From Caldilinea sp. CFX5 (GTDB lineage Bacteria; Chloroflexota; Anaerolineae; Caldilineales; Caldilineaceae), in the NCBI GenBank assembly GCA_021405325.1, contig QWII01000007.1:186001-250000 (forward strand): a stretch of DNA of 64,000 bases, given 5' to 3'. Positions 1 through 8,125 of this stretch are shown here, one piece after another. Position 1 is the first letter of the stretch; each line of letters opens with the position of its first letter. The translations under genes and the position numbers were made by a program. The notes under the pieces are model-generated. The model made no database searches and was not told the origin of the DNA. It was given only the letters and a program-made list of their open reading frames with translations.

Positions 1-887
1 TGGCTTTGGCGCGCGCCGAATTATCGGGGCTGGCCTGGTATGGTGATACGCTGATCTTACTGCCCCAGTACCCTGGCCGTTTTGACCAACAGCTTTTTGC
101 CTTGCATAAAGCCGATATTGTGGATTTTCTGCTGGGCAACTATACTGAACCACTCGAACCGTGGCCGATCCCGCTGAACGAGCAAGGGGTTCTCGCCCAA
201 ATCTGGGGTTATGATGGTTATGAAGCGCTCACCTTTGTCGGCGACGATCTCTATCTGACCATTGAAACGGAACAAAGTGATGGTGATGCAGGCTATCTTG
301 TGCGTGGGCAGATTGCCCCAGACCTGAGCGAAATTCGTCTTGATTCCACCGTTGCAACGCCGATTCAAACCCAGGCCGGACTGTCGAACATGAGCGATGA
401 GACCATTGTCGCCGTGGGGGAGCAAGTGGCGACCATCTATGAAGCCAACGGTCTGGTGGTCAACCGGAACCCAATGGTGCATTTCTTTGATCGGGCAACA
501 CTGGCTCAAGTTGGGCTGTTGCCGCTGCCGAACATTGAGTATCGCATCACCGACGCCACCGAAATCGATAGCATGGGGCGCTTCTGGGTGATCAATTACT
601 TCTATCCCGGCGACCGGGCGTTGCGACCACTGCTGCGGGCGCACGGCGCGCAAGAGGCTATCGATGTAACCGCACAGCCAATTGAGCGCTTGTTGGAATT
701 GCAATTCACCACCGAAGGAGTGATCCGCACCGAGACGCCGCCGATTGACTTGCAGTTGTTGGATGGGAATATTGCCCGGAACTGGGAGGGTGTGGTTCGC
801 CTGCAAAGCGAAGGCTTGGATGGCTTTTTACTGGTGACGGACTTTTTTCCCGAAACCATTTTTGCGTTTGTGCCGCGAGCACCATAA
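1..887 (+). CDS. Propeller-like hypothetical protein, 5' truncated by window edge
   Basis: The reading frame is already open at the first base, so the N-terminus lies outside the window; the TTG at position 6 is only the first start-like codon inside it. The visible ~293 residues contain repeated beta-strand-like blocks of the type SGLAWYGDTL, EALTFVGDDLYL and WEGVVRLQSEGLDGFLLVTD, which resemble a beta-propeller of the SdiA-regulated or esterase-like phytase kind. No catalytic motif can be named. It ends at a TAA with no obvious terminator. It is unlike the sugar-metabolism genes that follow 250 bp later, so co-function is not implied. Function unknown. Confidence 0.6.
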   Translation, partial: ALARAELSGLAWYGDTLILLPQYPGRFDQQLFALHKADIVDFLLGNYTEPLEPWPIPLNEQGVLAQIWGYDGYEALTFVGDDLYLTIETEQSDGDAGYLVRGQIAPDLSEIRLDSTVATPIQTQAGLSNMSDETIVAVGEQVATIYEANGLVVNRNPMVHFFDRATLAQVGLLPLPNIEYRITDATEIDSMGRFWVINYFYPGDRALRPLLRAHGAQEAIDVTAQPIERLLELQFTTEGVIRTETPPIDLQLLDGNIARNWEGVVRLQSEGLDGFLLVTDFFPETIFAFVPRAP

Positions 888-890
888 TCA

Positions 891-926
891 GTAGTCCGCA
901 GTCGCTTCGTCGCGTAGTCCAAAGTC
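891..926 (+). repeat. 36-bp dispersed repeat, copy 1
   Basis: This intergenic stretch starts GTAGTCCGCAGTCG and matches 16051-16086 at about 29 of 36 positions, in the same orientation. Both copies lie in gene-free DNA. The rest of 888-1140 shows no gene. Confidence 0.5.
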
Positions 927-1140
927 GGCCTAAGTAACTTGATGGCGTTGCGCGCTACTGCTAATCGTTGCACGTTCCCTACGCTGTTCCTGGCCGACGC
1001 CGAGCACCCTGGGGTGCGGCTATACCGAACTCATATGGAGAAGCGGCTTATGTGTTGCACTTATATTTATCGACTAACGGTAGGGCGGCCACACCGTTGC
1101 CATACCGTTCATTGTACAAAGAGCAGGAGCAAAGAAGAAT

Positions 1141-1983
1141 ATGTTTAAGAATTTGAATCTGGGCGCCATTGGCATTAAGGCAACGTTGGTCGAGAGCATC
1201 GACTATGCGCGACGCTATGGCTTTGTGGGCATCGACTTCTCGATTACAGAAGCGCTTACCCTCTCGGAAACGATGGGCATGGATGGGGTGCGCAACCTCT
1301 TTGAAAGCGCCGGCGTCTTTCCCGGCTCCTGGGGCTTTCCGGTCAATTACCGCCAGGATGATGCGGCCTGGCGCGAGGGCTTGATGTTACTGCCCAAACA
1401 AGCCGAGTTTGCGCTGGAATTAGGCTGCACCCGCACTGCCACCTGGATCTTACCGGCCAATGACGAACGCAACTTCCAGGAAAACTTTGAATTCCATGTC
1501 AACCGCCTGCGTCCGGCGGCACAGATCCTGGCTGACTATGGTTGCCGCTTTGGTCTGGAATTTATCGGCCCGAAGACGCTGCGCACACCGCGTAAATATA
1601 ACTTTGTCCATACCATGGATGGGATGTTGGCCCTCTGCGCCGCCATCGGCACCGGTAATGTCGGGCTGCTGCTTGACGTCTGGCATCTTTACACCGCCCA
1701 CGGCACGCTGGAAGATGTGCGCAAACTCACCCGCGACGATGTCGTGACGGTCCACGTCAACGACGCCCCCGCCGGCATCCCGGTGGATGAACAGATCGAC
1801 AATGTGCGCGCCCTGCCCGGCGAAACCGGCGTCCTTGACATCCAAGGCTTTTTGGAAGCGCTGCGCGCCATCGGCTACGACGGCCCCATCACCGCCGAAC
1901 CCTTTAGCAAGCGGGTCAACAGCATGAAACCGGACGACGCCCTCCAAGCCACCGCCGATGCCATGAGCAAGATTGGGTTGTAG
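1141..1983 (+). CDS. Sugar phosphate isomerase/epimerase (AP-endonuclease family 2 TIM barrel)
   Basis: This 280-residue protein has the xylose-isomerase-like TIM barrel expected of the IolE/IolH/hydroxypyruvate-isomerase superfamily. The usual acidic and His metal ligands are visible in order: the E in LEFIG, the D in LLDVWH, the H in VHVND and the E in TAEPF. The family isomerises or epimerises keto-sugars and inositol derivatives with a divalent metal; the exact substrate cannot be read from sequence. A purine-rich ribosome site precedes the ATG. It heads a run with a Gfo/Idh/MocA dehydrogenase and an SDR, a combination typical of sugar or polyol catabolism. Confidence 0.85.
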   Translation: MFKNLNLGAIGIKATLVESIDYARRYGFVGIDFSITEALTLSETMGMDGVRNLFESAGVFPGSWGFPVNYRQDDAAWREGLMLLPKQAEFALELGCTRTATWILPANDERNFQENFEFHVNRLRPAAQILADYGCRFGLEFIGPKTLRTPRKYNFVHTMDGMLALCAAIGTGNVGLLLDVWHLYTAHGTLEDVRKLTRDDVVTVHVNDAPAGIPVDEQIDNVRALPGETGVLDIQGFLEALRAIGYDGPITAEPFSKRVNSMKPDDALQATADAMSKIGL

Positions 1984-1992
1984 ATGAGGCAG

Positions 1993-2063
1993 GTAATTGG
2001 GTGATTGGGTCATTCGGTGAGTGAGCTTGTCGAACTCACCGAATGACCCAATCACCCAATTAC
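1993..2063. repeat. Intergenic hairpin, invariant-loop family (E1)
   Basis: Perfect 30-bp arms (1993-2022 and 2034-2063) enclose the 11-nt loop GAGCTTGTCGA. The arms are built from 7-8-bp units such as GATTGGGT. The same loop occurs at 29616-29686 and 35659-35725 with different but fully complementary arms. It lies between two co-directional genes of one probable operon. Confidence 0.9.
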
Positions 2064-2089
2064 CCACCCTCCAACGAAAGGAAACCAGC

Positions 2090-3091
2090 ATGTACCAAGT
2101 AGCACTGGTGGGCTGCGGCCATATTCATACACCGGGCTTTGTCAAACGCTTGCAGGCGCGCACCGATGTGACGGTGACGAAAGTTTGGGATCATGAGGCG
2201 GCGCGGGCCGAAAAATGGGCGCAGGAATTGAACGCGGTCACGGTGGCCGATGTCGCCCAAATCTGGTCAGATGCAACCATTGCCGCCGCGATTATCTGCG
2301 CCGAGACCAATCGCCATGAGCCGTTGGTGCTGGCGGGCGCCAATGCCGGTAAACATCTCTTTGTCGAAAAGCCGTTGGGGCTGGGCGCCGCCGATGCCGA
2401 AGCGATGGCGACCGCCATTGATCGCGCCGGCGTCCTCTTCCAAACGGGCTATTTTCAGCGGGGCAACCCCGTTCATCTCTTCCTCCGTGAGCAGATTCAG
2501 CGCGGTCATTTTGGCAAGATCACCCGCATCCGCCACTCCAACTGCCATTCCGGTTCGCTGGGCGGCTGGTTTGACACCGACTGGCGCTGGATGGCTGACC
2601 TGAGCCAGGCCGGCGTCGGCGGCTTTGGCGATCTGGGCACCCACTCGCTGGATATTTTGATGTGGTTGATGGGTGATGTCGCCCGTGTCACCGCCAGTAT
2701 CGGCGTGGCGACGGGCCGCTATGGCGACTGTGACGAGTATGGCGAGGGGCTGCTTGAATTTGCCAACGGCGCGGTTGGTACACTGGCCGCCGGCTGGGTC
2801 GATGTGCAACACCCGGTCAACGTGATCGTCAGCGGCACGGAAGGTCACGCCTATGTCTGCAACGATCAACTCTTCTTCAAGAGCAGCCATGTTGAAGGCG
2901 CCGACGGCAAACAGCCCTGGACCGATCTACCGGCCGCCTGGCCTCATGCCTTTGAACTCTTCTTGGATGCCGCAACTGGCAAAGCTGGTGTGCCGCTCGT
3001 TTCCCCCACCGAAGCCGCTGCCCGCAGCACCGTGATGGAAGCGCTCTATCAAGGATCCCGCGAAAAACGCTGGGTAGCCGTAGGAGCGTGA
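2090..3091 (+). CDS. Gfo/Idh/MocA family NAD(P)-dependent oxidoreductase
   Basis: This is a 333-residue cytosolic dehydrogenase. The start at 2090 is chosen because MYQVALVGCGHIH begins the Rossmann fold directly and GAAAGGAAAC precedes it as a ribosome site; an in-frame start further upstream would lie in the hairpin. Visible hallmarks are the GxGxxx nucleotide loop (VGCGHIH), the EKP lysine motif (VEKPLG) and the C-terminal domain His in DLGTHSLD. The family oxidises sugars, inositol or related polyols. It is followed after one base by an SDR gene and preceded by a sugar isomerase, so a shared catabolic pathway is likely; the substrate is unknown. Confidence 0.9.
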   Translation: MYQVALVGCGHIHTPGFVKRLQARTDVTVTKVWDHEAARAEKWAQELNAVTVADVAQIWSDATIAAAIICAETNRHEPLVLAGANAGKHLFVEKPLGLGAADAEAMATAIDRAGVLFQTGYFQRGNPVHLFLREQIQRGHFGKITRIRHSNCHSGSLGGWFDTDWRWMADLSQAGVGGFGDLGTHSLDILMWLMGDVARVTASIGVATGRYGDCDEYGEGLLEFANGAVGTLAAGWVDVQHPVNVIVSGTEGHAYVCNDQLFFKSSHVEGADGKQPWTDLPAAWPHAFELFLDAATGKAGVPLVSPTEAAARSTVMEALYQGSREKRWVAVGA

Positions 3092-3092
3092 C

Positions 3093-3893
3093 ATGTACCT
3101 CCAAGATAAAGTGGTGTTGATCACCGGTTCAACCACCGGCATCGGCGAAGCGACCGCCCGTCTCGCCGTGGCCCAGGGGGCGCAGGTGATGATTCATGGC
3201 CGCAACGAAGAAGCCGCCCAAGCGCTTTGCCGGGAGCTGGGTTCCGCCGCCGCCTATGTCATCGCTGACCTGAGCGACCCGGAAAGTTGTGCCAGGATTG
3301 TGCAAGCTACCGTCGCCCGTTTTGGCCGGTTGGATGGCGTGGTCAACAACGCCGCCGTCACCACGCGCAGCACGCTGGAGACGACCGACGCCGCCATGTT
3401 TGACCAGATTGTCGGCATCAACCTGCGCGCCCCGATCTTGATCATCCGCGAAGCGGTCACCGTCTTTCGCCAACAGGCTGCGCAAGGGCGACCCGGCGGC
3501 GCCATTGTCAACATTGGTTCGATCAATGCCCTGAGCGGCGCGCCCAACTTGCTGGCCTATTCGGCGGCCAAAGGCGGCTTGATGACCGCCACCCAAAATC
3601 TCGCCAATGCGCTGGCGACGGAAAAGATTCGGGTCAACCAACTGAATGTTGGCTGGGTCACCTCCCGCAACGAGATTGCCCTCAAGATTCGTGAAGGGTT
3701 GCCGGTCGGCTGGGAGAACAACGTCTCCCTGGCCTTTGCCCCCACCGGTCGGCTGTTGACGCCGGAGCAGGTCGCCCAGCATATCGTCTTCTGGGTTTCT
3801 GATGCGTCGGCGCCGGCCAATGGCGTGGTCTATGTCTTAGAGCAATATTCCCCGATTGGGCGGAATAGCGCGAAGAGTAATGACGAATTCTAA
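3093..3893 (+). CDS. SDR family oxidoreductase
   Basis: This 266-residue classical short-chain dehydrogenase shows the TGxxxGIG cofactor motif (TGSTTGIGE), the NNAA motif, the catalytic Ser in NIGSINA and the YxxxK catalytic pair (YSAAK). An Asn follows in NQLNVGW, and a long loop RNEIALKIREG lies where substrate lids occur. It probably oxidises or reduces a sugar-derived hydroxyl group with NAD(P)H. It sits one base after the Gfo/Idh gene, so the two are very probably cotranslated. A 23-bp hairpin overlaps its stop codon and may end the transcript. Confidence 0.9.
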   Translation: MYLQDKVVLITGSTTGIGEATARLAVAQGAQVMIHGRNEEAAQALCRELGSAAAYVIADLSDPESCARIVQATVARFGRLDGVVNNAAVTTRSTLETTDAAMFDQIVGINLRAPILIIREAVTVFRQQAAQGRPGGAIVNIGSINALSGAPNLLAYSAAKGGLMTATQNLANALATEKIRVNQLNVGWVTSRNEIALKIREGLPVGWENNVSLAFAPTGRLLTPEQVAQHIVFWVSDASAPANGVVYVLEQYSPIGRNSAKSNDEF

Positions 3894-3947
3894 TAAGTAA
3901 TGGACAACGAATAACAATTAATGATTATTCGTTGTCCATTACTTATT
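3892..3947. repeat. Intergenic hairpin, possible terminator
   Basis: Perfect 23-bp arms (3892-3914 and 3925-3947) enclose a 10-nt loop, followed by a short T run. It overlaps the SDR stop codon and could act as an intrinsic terminator, but it also fits the window-wide pattern of long intergenic hairpins. Confidence 0.75.
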
Positions 3948-3970
3948 TTTGTTACCAAAGATTGACTGCC

Positions 3971-4828
3971 ATGAGCGATTTGCAACTCTTTGCCATTACC
4001 GCCGCCGGTCCGCAGCCTTTGCCGACACCCGTTGATGCCAAGGACTTTACTGATCTCTATCACGGACTGGCGCTGGGGGTCTACTCCGTGATCCGCACCT
4101 ATGACCACAATAAGTTTCTACGCCTCGACCATCACCTGGCGCGCACGGTGAATTCGATGCGCTTGCTGGGGTGGGATTACCAACTGGATGAGACGCGGTT
4201 GCGCCAGGCCATCCACACCCTTTGCACAGCCTACCCGGCGCCGGAGATGCGGGTGCGCATCGATGTGTTGGCTGAACCGGCGCACAGCTTGGGGACAGCG
4301 AGCCGGGAGTTGCTCGCCTTGATGCCCTTTACGCCGCTGCCGGACGTCTATTACACGCAAGGCGTCACGGTCGATTTTGCCACAGACTTACACCGCGCCA
4401 ACCCGCTGATCAAAACCGCCGACTTTGCCGAAGCGCGCAAACGAAGCAGCCATAGCGCTATGAGTTATGAATCTCTGTTGGTGGCTGACGGCAAAATACT
4501 TGAAGGAGCCAGTTCTAACTTTTATGGCGTGCGCGACGGCGTTCTCTACACGGCCGATCAAGGGGTGTTGGAGGGGATTACCCGTTCCATCATTCTGGAA
4601 TTGGCCCGCCAATTGCCGATGCCGGTGCAACTGGACGCGATAGCGGTGAATGAAGTAGACAAATTAGCAGAAGCCGCGATCAGTAGCTCTTCGCGCGGGT
4701 TGCTGCCGGTGGTGCAAGTTGGCGAGACGAGAATCGGCACAGGTCAGCCCGGCCCTTATACGCAGAAGCTAATGGCAGCATATGACGCGTTCGTGTCGCA
4801 CAATATTCGGACCGCAATCGAATTGTGA
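3971..4828 (+). CDS. Class IV aminotransferase (BCAT / aminodeoxychorismate lyase fold)
   Basis: This 285-residue PLP enzyme has the fold-type IV signature: a Lys in LIKTADF that fits the PLP lysine, then the ESLLVADGKILEGASSNFYG block and QGVLEGITRS, which bind the cofactor phosphate. Start 3971 is preferred because the earlier TTG (3932) lies inside the hairpin. The family includes branched-chain and D-amino-acid transaminases and 4-amino-4-deoxychorismate lyase (PabC). Length and motifs do not decide between them. It stands alone between the sugar operon and the convergent xisI gene. Confidence 0.8.
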   Translation: MSDLQLFAITAAGPQPLPTPVDAKDFTDLYHGLALGVYSVIRTYDHNKFLRLDHHLARTVNSMRLLGWDYQLDETRLRQAIHTLCTAYPAPEMRVRIDVLAEPAHSLGTASRELLALMPFTPLPDVYYTQGVTVDFATDLHRANPLIKTADFAEARKRSSHSAMSYESLLVADGKILEGASSNFYGVRDGVLYTADQGVLEGITRSIILELARQLPMPVQLDAIAVNEVDKLAEAAISSSSRGLLPVVQVGETRIGTGQPGPYTQKLMAAYDAFVSHNIRTAIEL

Positions 4829-4836
4829 TTAGATGA

Positions 4837-5172
4837 TTAATTTACGGCAAAACCAGTATATTGCCGCTGGTATGGCGCATGATAGGCGAGAACAATATCT
4901 TCTTTTGGCACCCCTAACTCCACCAGTTCATTGGCGACACCAACTTCTGTCCCATCATGTTGAATCCAGATTTTGCCGTTTTTGATGTCCATGTGAATCA
5001 GGCAACCATACTGACGATAAGCTTTGTGCCATCCGGCATGGACGAGTTGATAGTGATCATTTTCTGTGTCAAAGATTCTTTGTAATTCAACATCGCCAAA
5101 ACTTGGTGGCGTAGCACTGTGGCGTTGAATCACTTCGCGAATATATTGGCGGTATTGATCTGTTTTTGCCAT
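4837..5172 (-). CDS. xisI: XisI family protein
   Basis: At 111 residues this matches the usual length and layout of XisI, one of the two accessory factors of fdxN-element excision in heterocystous cyanobacteria. Recognisable segments are the start MAKTDQYRQYIREVIQRHS, the central HYQLVHAGWHKAYRQYG, the strand IWIQHDGTEVGVANELVELG and the C-terminal DIVLAYHAPYQRQYT. The gene overlaps the end of xisH by 43 bp, so the two are translationally linked. No XisF-type recombinase or excisable element is seen nearby, so the role in this genome is open. Confidence 0.88.
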   Translation of the reverse strand: MAKTDQYRQYIREVIQRHSATPPSFGDVELQRIFDTENDHYQLVHAGWHKAYRQYGCLIHMDIKNGKIWIQHDGTEVGVANELVELGVPKEDIVLAYHAPYQRQYTGFAVN

Positions 5173-5573
5173 AGGACAATTTTCGCCTCTTGTGCGTTGT
5201 AGACGAGAAAATAAACTTGGTTGAATTGAAGAGCCTGTTGAACGAACTGAAGCGTGAAAAAACGATTGAATGCTTCTTCAGGGACTGCCAGGTACAATAC
5301 GCGCTCTGGATCACGGATAGAAAGCGCGAGTAAATAATTGCGATACTGACCAATCGCTAGATGAAATTCGTGAATGTCGGATACGCGAACAAAGCTTTTT
5401 ACCTCAACGGCAATCTTTTGGTCTTCTTTTTCTGCTGCGATCAAGGGTTCAGCCGCTAGATCAACATACATCTCGACACCACCCACTTGCAACTGCATAT
5501 CCTCATGGGTAATGCGCCAACCATCTTTAATCAGCCCTTGGCGAACGGCGTCATGGAAAATATCATGTGCCAT
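5130..5573 (-). CDS. xisH: XisH family protein (PD-(D/E)XK nuclease-like fold)
   Basis: This is a 147-residue XisH homologue. The family normally begins xxxKDIFHDAV, so the ATG giving MAHDIFHDAV at 5573 is preferred; ATGs at 5606 and further upstream are in frame but have no better ribosome site. It keeps residues of a PD-(D/E)XK nuclease core: D38 in YVDLA and E57-x-K59 in AVEVKSF. Nuclease activity is predicted from fold and has not been shown. It is paired with xisI by a 43-bp overlap. Such XisHI pairs are widespread in cyanobacteria and Chloroflexota, far beyond fdxN elements. Confidence 0.88.
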   Translation of the reverse strand: MAHDIFHDAVRQGLIKDGWRITHEDMQLQVGGVEMYVDLAAEPLIAAEKEDQKIAVEVKSFVRVSDIHEFHLAIGQYRNYLLALSIRDPERVLYLAVPEEAFNRFFTLQFVQQALQFNQVYFLVYNAQEAKIVLWQKQINTANIFAK

Positions 5574-5661
5574 AGTTTCATGTAATCGGTTGAATACTTT
5601 TGACATAAAAACATCTTGTTGCAAGTATACCATAAGTGGGACAGGCATAGTAATTTTGTGA

Positions 5662-6621
5662 TCAATCCGTGACCTGTGTGTGTACCCGATTCACCACCTG
5701 TTGAAACAACTCGGCCCATCCTGGCATAACAAACATCTGAGCGCCGTTAAAGACTTGCAGCCCCCAACTTGGCGGTTGGGCTTCCCCTGTAAGACGTAAA
5801 CTATCAGGAAAATCAAGCGCATCAAGAATCAACTGCACCTTGCGTTCTGCCGGCACAAACGCAGCCGCCGCTGCCAACCATTCCTTGCCCCATGGGGCCG
5901 GGCGTCCGCTTTTGACCCCATAGATCAACGGCGTAAAGACATCAATGGCCGGCGCAAAAAGCTGGTAATCCTGAGCGAAGATGCGGGTCAACGCGCCGTC
6001 GAATTCAGTCGGCGTCCAGGGACACATGTAGGCGCCGATAATACAGGTCGGGTGGTGACTGCGAATTAGATTCGCGTAGTGAAGGGCGTAGCGCGCAACG
6101 CGTTCACACTTGTGCCGTGTCCACGCTTGCTGATGGTTTGCCAGAATCATCGTGGGTGATTGTGCGTCAATGCTGGTGGCTTCGCAAAACTCAGCAACAC
6201 AAGCCGGACAGAAACAGCTTTCCTGTAGATCGGGATCCGGCATCTCAAACCAACCGGCGTAGGTCAGATAGTCGAGCCAGACGCCGACCGGTTGGAAGGC
6301 GCGCAAACCTGTCAATAGATCAGCCTCTGTTTCCTCAAGAAATTCCCGCTGTGAGAGACAGACGCCCTGCACCAATTCTCCATAGCGGATCGGCTTGCCA
6401 TCGACGCCGATGGGGATCAATTCAGGGCGTTCCGCAAAGTCGGCGCGGAAGGTCTTGAACTCGACGCAGGCGGCGATTCCATAGCGCGCACAGGCATCGA
6501 AAGCGGTTGCGTTAAACCCATGAAACCAGAGTGCATTGGCGTCATAGGCGGTAAACTGGTCAAGGTAGGGGAGGGCGCTGCTGCCGTAGGGACCGAAGAG
6601 AAGTGGAATTGTACGCTTCAT
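5662..6621 (-). CDS. Hypothetical TIM-barrel, glycosidase-like protein
   Basis: This 319-residue protein starts at MKRTIPLLFGPYG, preceded by GGAACAAATTTC as a weak ribosome site. The pattern of short strands (ANALWFHGFN, IAACVEFKTF, VGVWLDYLTYAGW, IIGAYMCPW, IDVFTPLIYG, KVQLILDALDF, LQVFNGAQMFVMPGW) is that of a TIM barrel, and the WLDYLTY and VFTPLIYG blocks resemble bacterial family-10-like putative glycosyl hydrolases. A CxxC (SCFCPACV) is present. No signal peptide is seen. Catalytic residues and substrate cannot be assigned. Confidence 0.6.
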   Translation of the reverse strand: MKRTIPLLFGPYGSSALPYLDQFTAYDANALWFHGFNATAFDACARYGIAACVEFKTFRADFAERPELIPIGVDGKPIRYGELVQGVCLSQREFLEETEADLLTGLRAFQPVGVWLDYLTYAGWFEMPDPDLQESCFCPACVAEFCEATSIDAQSPTMILANHQQAWTRHKCERVARYALHYANLIRSHHPTCIIGAYMCPWTPTEFDGALTRIFAQDYQLFAPAIDVFTPLIYGVKSGRPAPWGKEWLAAAAAFVPAERKVQLILDALDFPDSLRLTGEAQPPSWGLQVFNGAQMFVMPGWAELFQQVVNRVHTQVTD

Positions 6622-6676
6622 GAAATTTGTTCCTTCGTGTAGACAAGATAAGCTTTGCGGGGAACCCGGCCCCCTG

Positions 6677-6765
6677 CCCTGAAAACAACCGGGATTTCGC
6701 AGATTATACAGATGAATTTGCAATATAAAGCTTTGAAATCTGCGAAATCCCGGTTGTTTTCAGGG
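6677..6765. repeat. Intergenic hairpin, 29-bp arms
   Basis: Perfect arms (6677-6705 and 6737-6765) are separated by a 31-nt A/T-rich loop. It lies just upstream of the TIM-barrel gene. A second short imperfect stem follows (6799-6809 with 6837-6847, one mismatch) and shares GAGGCAACTG with the hairpin at 22876-22950. Confidence 0.85.
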
Positions 6766-6885
6766 GCTGTGGCGCACAATGGTGCATGGCTACTTCCGGG
6801 CAGAGGCAACTGTCGTCTGCTCTTACAGGCTGCTCCTTGCCTCTTCCAGGCAGGGGCCGCACCTTGAATTGTTACCTGTTGTCTT

Positions 6886-8124
6886 TTATGGTTGCTGGGG
6901 CAACAAGGGCAGGTCAATGGTAAAGGTCGTCCCGCGTCCAACTTCACTTTGGACGGTGATCTGCCCGCCATGCGCCTGCACCAACTGGCGGGCAATTGCC
7001 AGCCCCAAGCCGCTGCCGATCCCCTCACTATGCGTGCGCGCCCGGTCACCCCGCCAAAAGCGGTCAAAGAGGAAGGGCAGAGCTTCCGCCGTAATGCCTT
7101 CACCGGTGTCAGCGACGGTGATGCGGACAAAATTGTCTTGCCGATTTGCCGTCAAAGTAATTATGCCACCCGCCGGCGTATGGCGCAACGCATTGACCAC
7201 CAGGTTGCTCAAAACCTGATTCAAGCGACCGGCATCGGCTTCAATCTGTAACGGATCATCGTTGGCGCCGGCAGCGGTCGTAATTCGTAATTCGTAATTC
7301 GTAATTCGTAGGTCGATCCCTTTTGCCTCAGCCTGCCCTTCAAAACTCACCACCACATCCGAGAGCAAATCCTGGACAGCCACGGGCGTCCGCACCAGCG
7401 GCAGTTGACCCGACTCGGCCAGCGAGAGAGTGCGCAGATCATCGACCAGCCGCGCCAGGTGACGGGTTTCGTCCAACGTCGTGTTGATATGCTCCGGCGT
7501 CGCCTCGTAAACGCCATCAAGAATGCCTTCCAGATTGCCCTGGATGATGTGCAACGGCGTGCGCAACTCATGGGCGACATCGGCGGTGAGGTTGCGCCGT
7601 TGTTGATCACTCCGTTCCAGTTCCGTTACCATCTGGTTGAACGAATGGGTCAAGCGGCTAAATTCACCCTTGCCCCCGTTCGGCACGCGCACGCTCAAGT
7701 CGCCGGCAGCCACCGCATCCGCCGCCGCCATGACATTGGCCAGCGGTGTGGTGACGCGGCGAAAGGTGCGCACAGCCAAGGCAATGCCAACCAGCGGCAG
7801 ACCGAAGGCGAGGCCGCAGCCGCCCAACCAAACGACGATTGCCGTGTGACCGTCGCCGCCAAACCAGCGGGTGAGCAGATAGGCCAACAGCGCCATACCG
7901 CCGACCGTGAAGAGAAAGATCAGACCAAAGACGGTTAAAAAGCGCAAGAAGAGCAGGCGCCGGCTGGCGCGCCATTCATGGCCCCAGCGCCCTGGGCGCC
8001 ACTGGTTATGACCCCAATGTTGCGCCCAATGTTGCGCCCATGGTGGTCGTCCGCCCCAGTGCGGTTCATGGCTGTGCCAGGGTGATTGCGCTTGTTCCTC
8101 TCCTGAAGGCTCAAAAGGCGGCAC
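6886..8124 (-). CDS. Membrane sensor histidine kinase (BaeS-like)
   Basis: This is a 412-residue kinase. The GTG at 8124 is chosen because it follows the regulator stop (8126-8128) by one base, is preceded by GGAGCAGGTGT, and begins at VPPFEPSG. Order: a His/Trp-rich cytoplasmic N-terminus (repeated AQHW/PHWGGR), two membrane helices (~60-130), HAMP, the dimerisation H-box with H185 in DVAHELRTPL, then HATPase motifs NLVVNALRHT, ADTGEGI and GLGLAIA. Four tandem GTAATTC heptamers (7280-7307) encode an extra RITNYELRIT segment between the dimerisation helices and the ATPase domain. It is paired with the adjacent OmpR-type regulator. The signal is unknown; the His-rich tail could bind metal. Confidence 0.9.
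   Translation of the reverse strand: MPPFEPSGEEQAQSPWHSHEPHWGGRPPWAQHWAQHWGHNQWRPGRWGHEWRASRRLLFLRFLTVFGLIFLFTVGGMALLAYLLTRWFGGDGHTAIVVWLGGCGLAFGLPLVGIALAVRTFRRVTTPLANVMAAADAVAAGDLSVRVPNGGKGEFSRLTHSFNQMVTELERSDQQRRNLTADVAHELRTPLHIIQGNLEGILDGVYEATPEHINTTLDETRHLARLVDDLRTLSLAESGQLPLVRTPVAVQDLLSDVVVSFEGQAEAKGIDLRITNYELRITTAAGANDDPLQIEADAGRLNQVLSNLVVNALRHTPAGGIITLTANRQDNFVRITVADTGEGITAEALPFLFDRFWRGDRARTHSEGIGSGLGLAIARQLVQAHGGQITVQSEVGRGTTFTIDLPLLPQQP
7280..7307. repeat. GTAATTC heptamer x4 inside histidine kinase
   Basis: Four exact copies of a 7-mer lie within the kinase coding sequence and are translated on the minus strand as RITNYELRIT. The unit resembles those composing the intergenic hairpin arms. 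Confidence 0.9.
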
Positions 8125-8125
8125 G

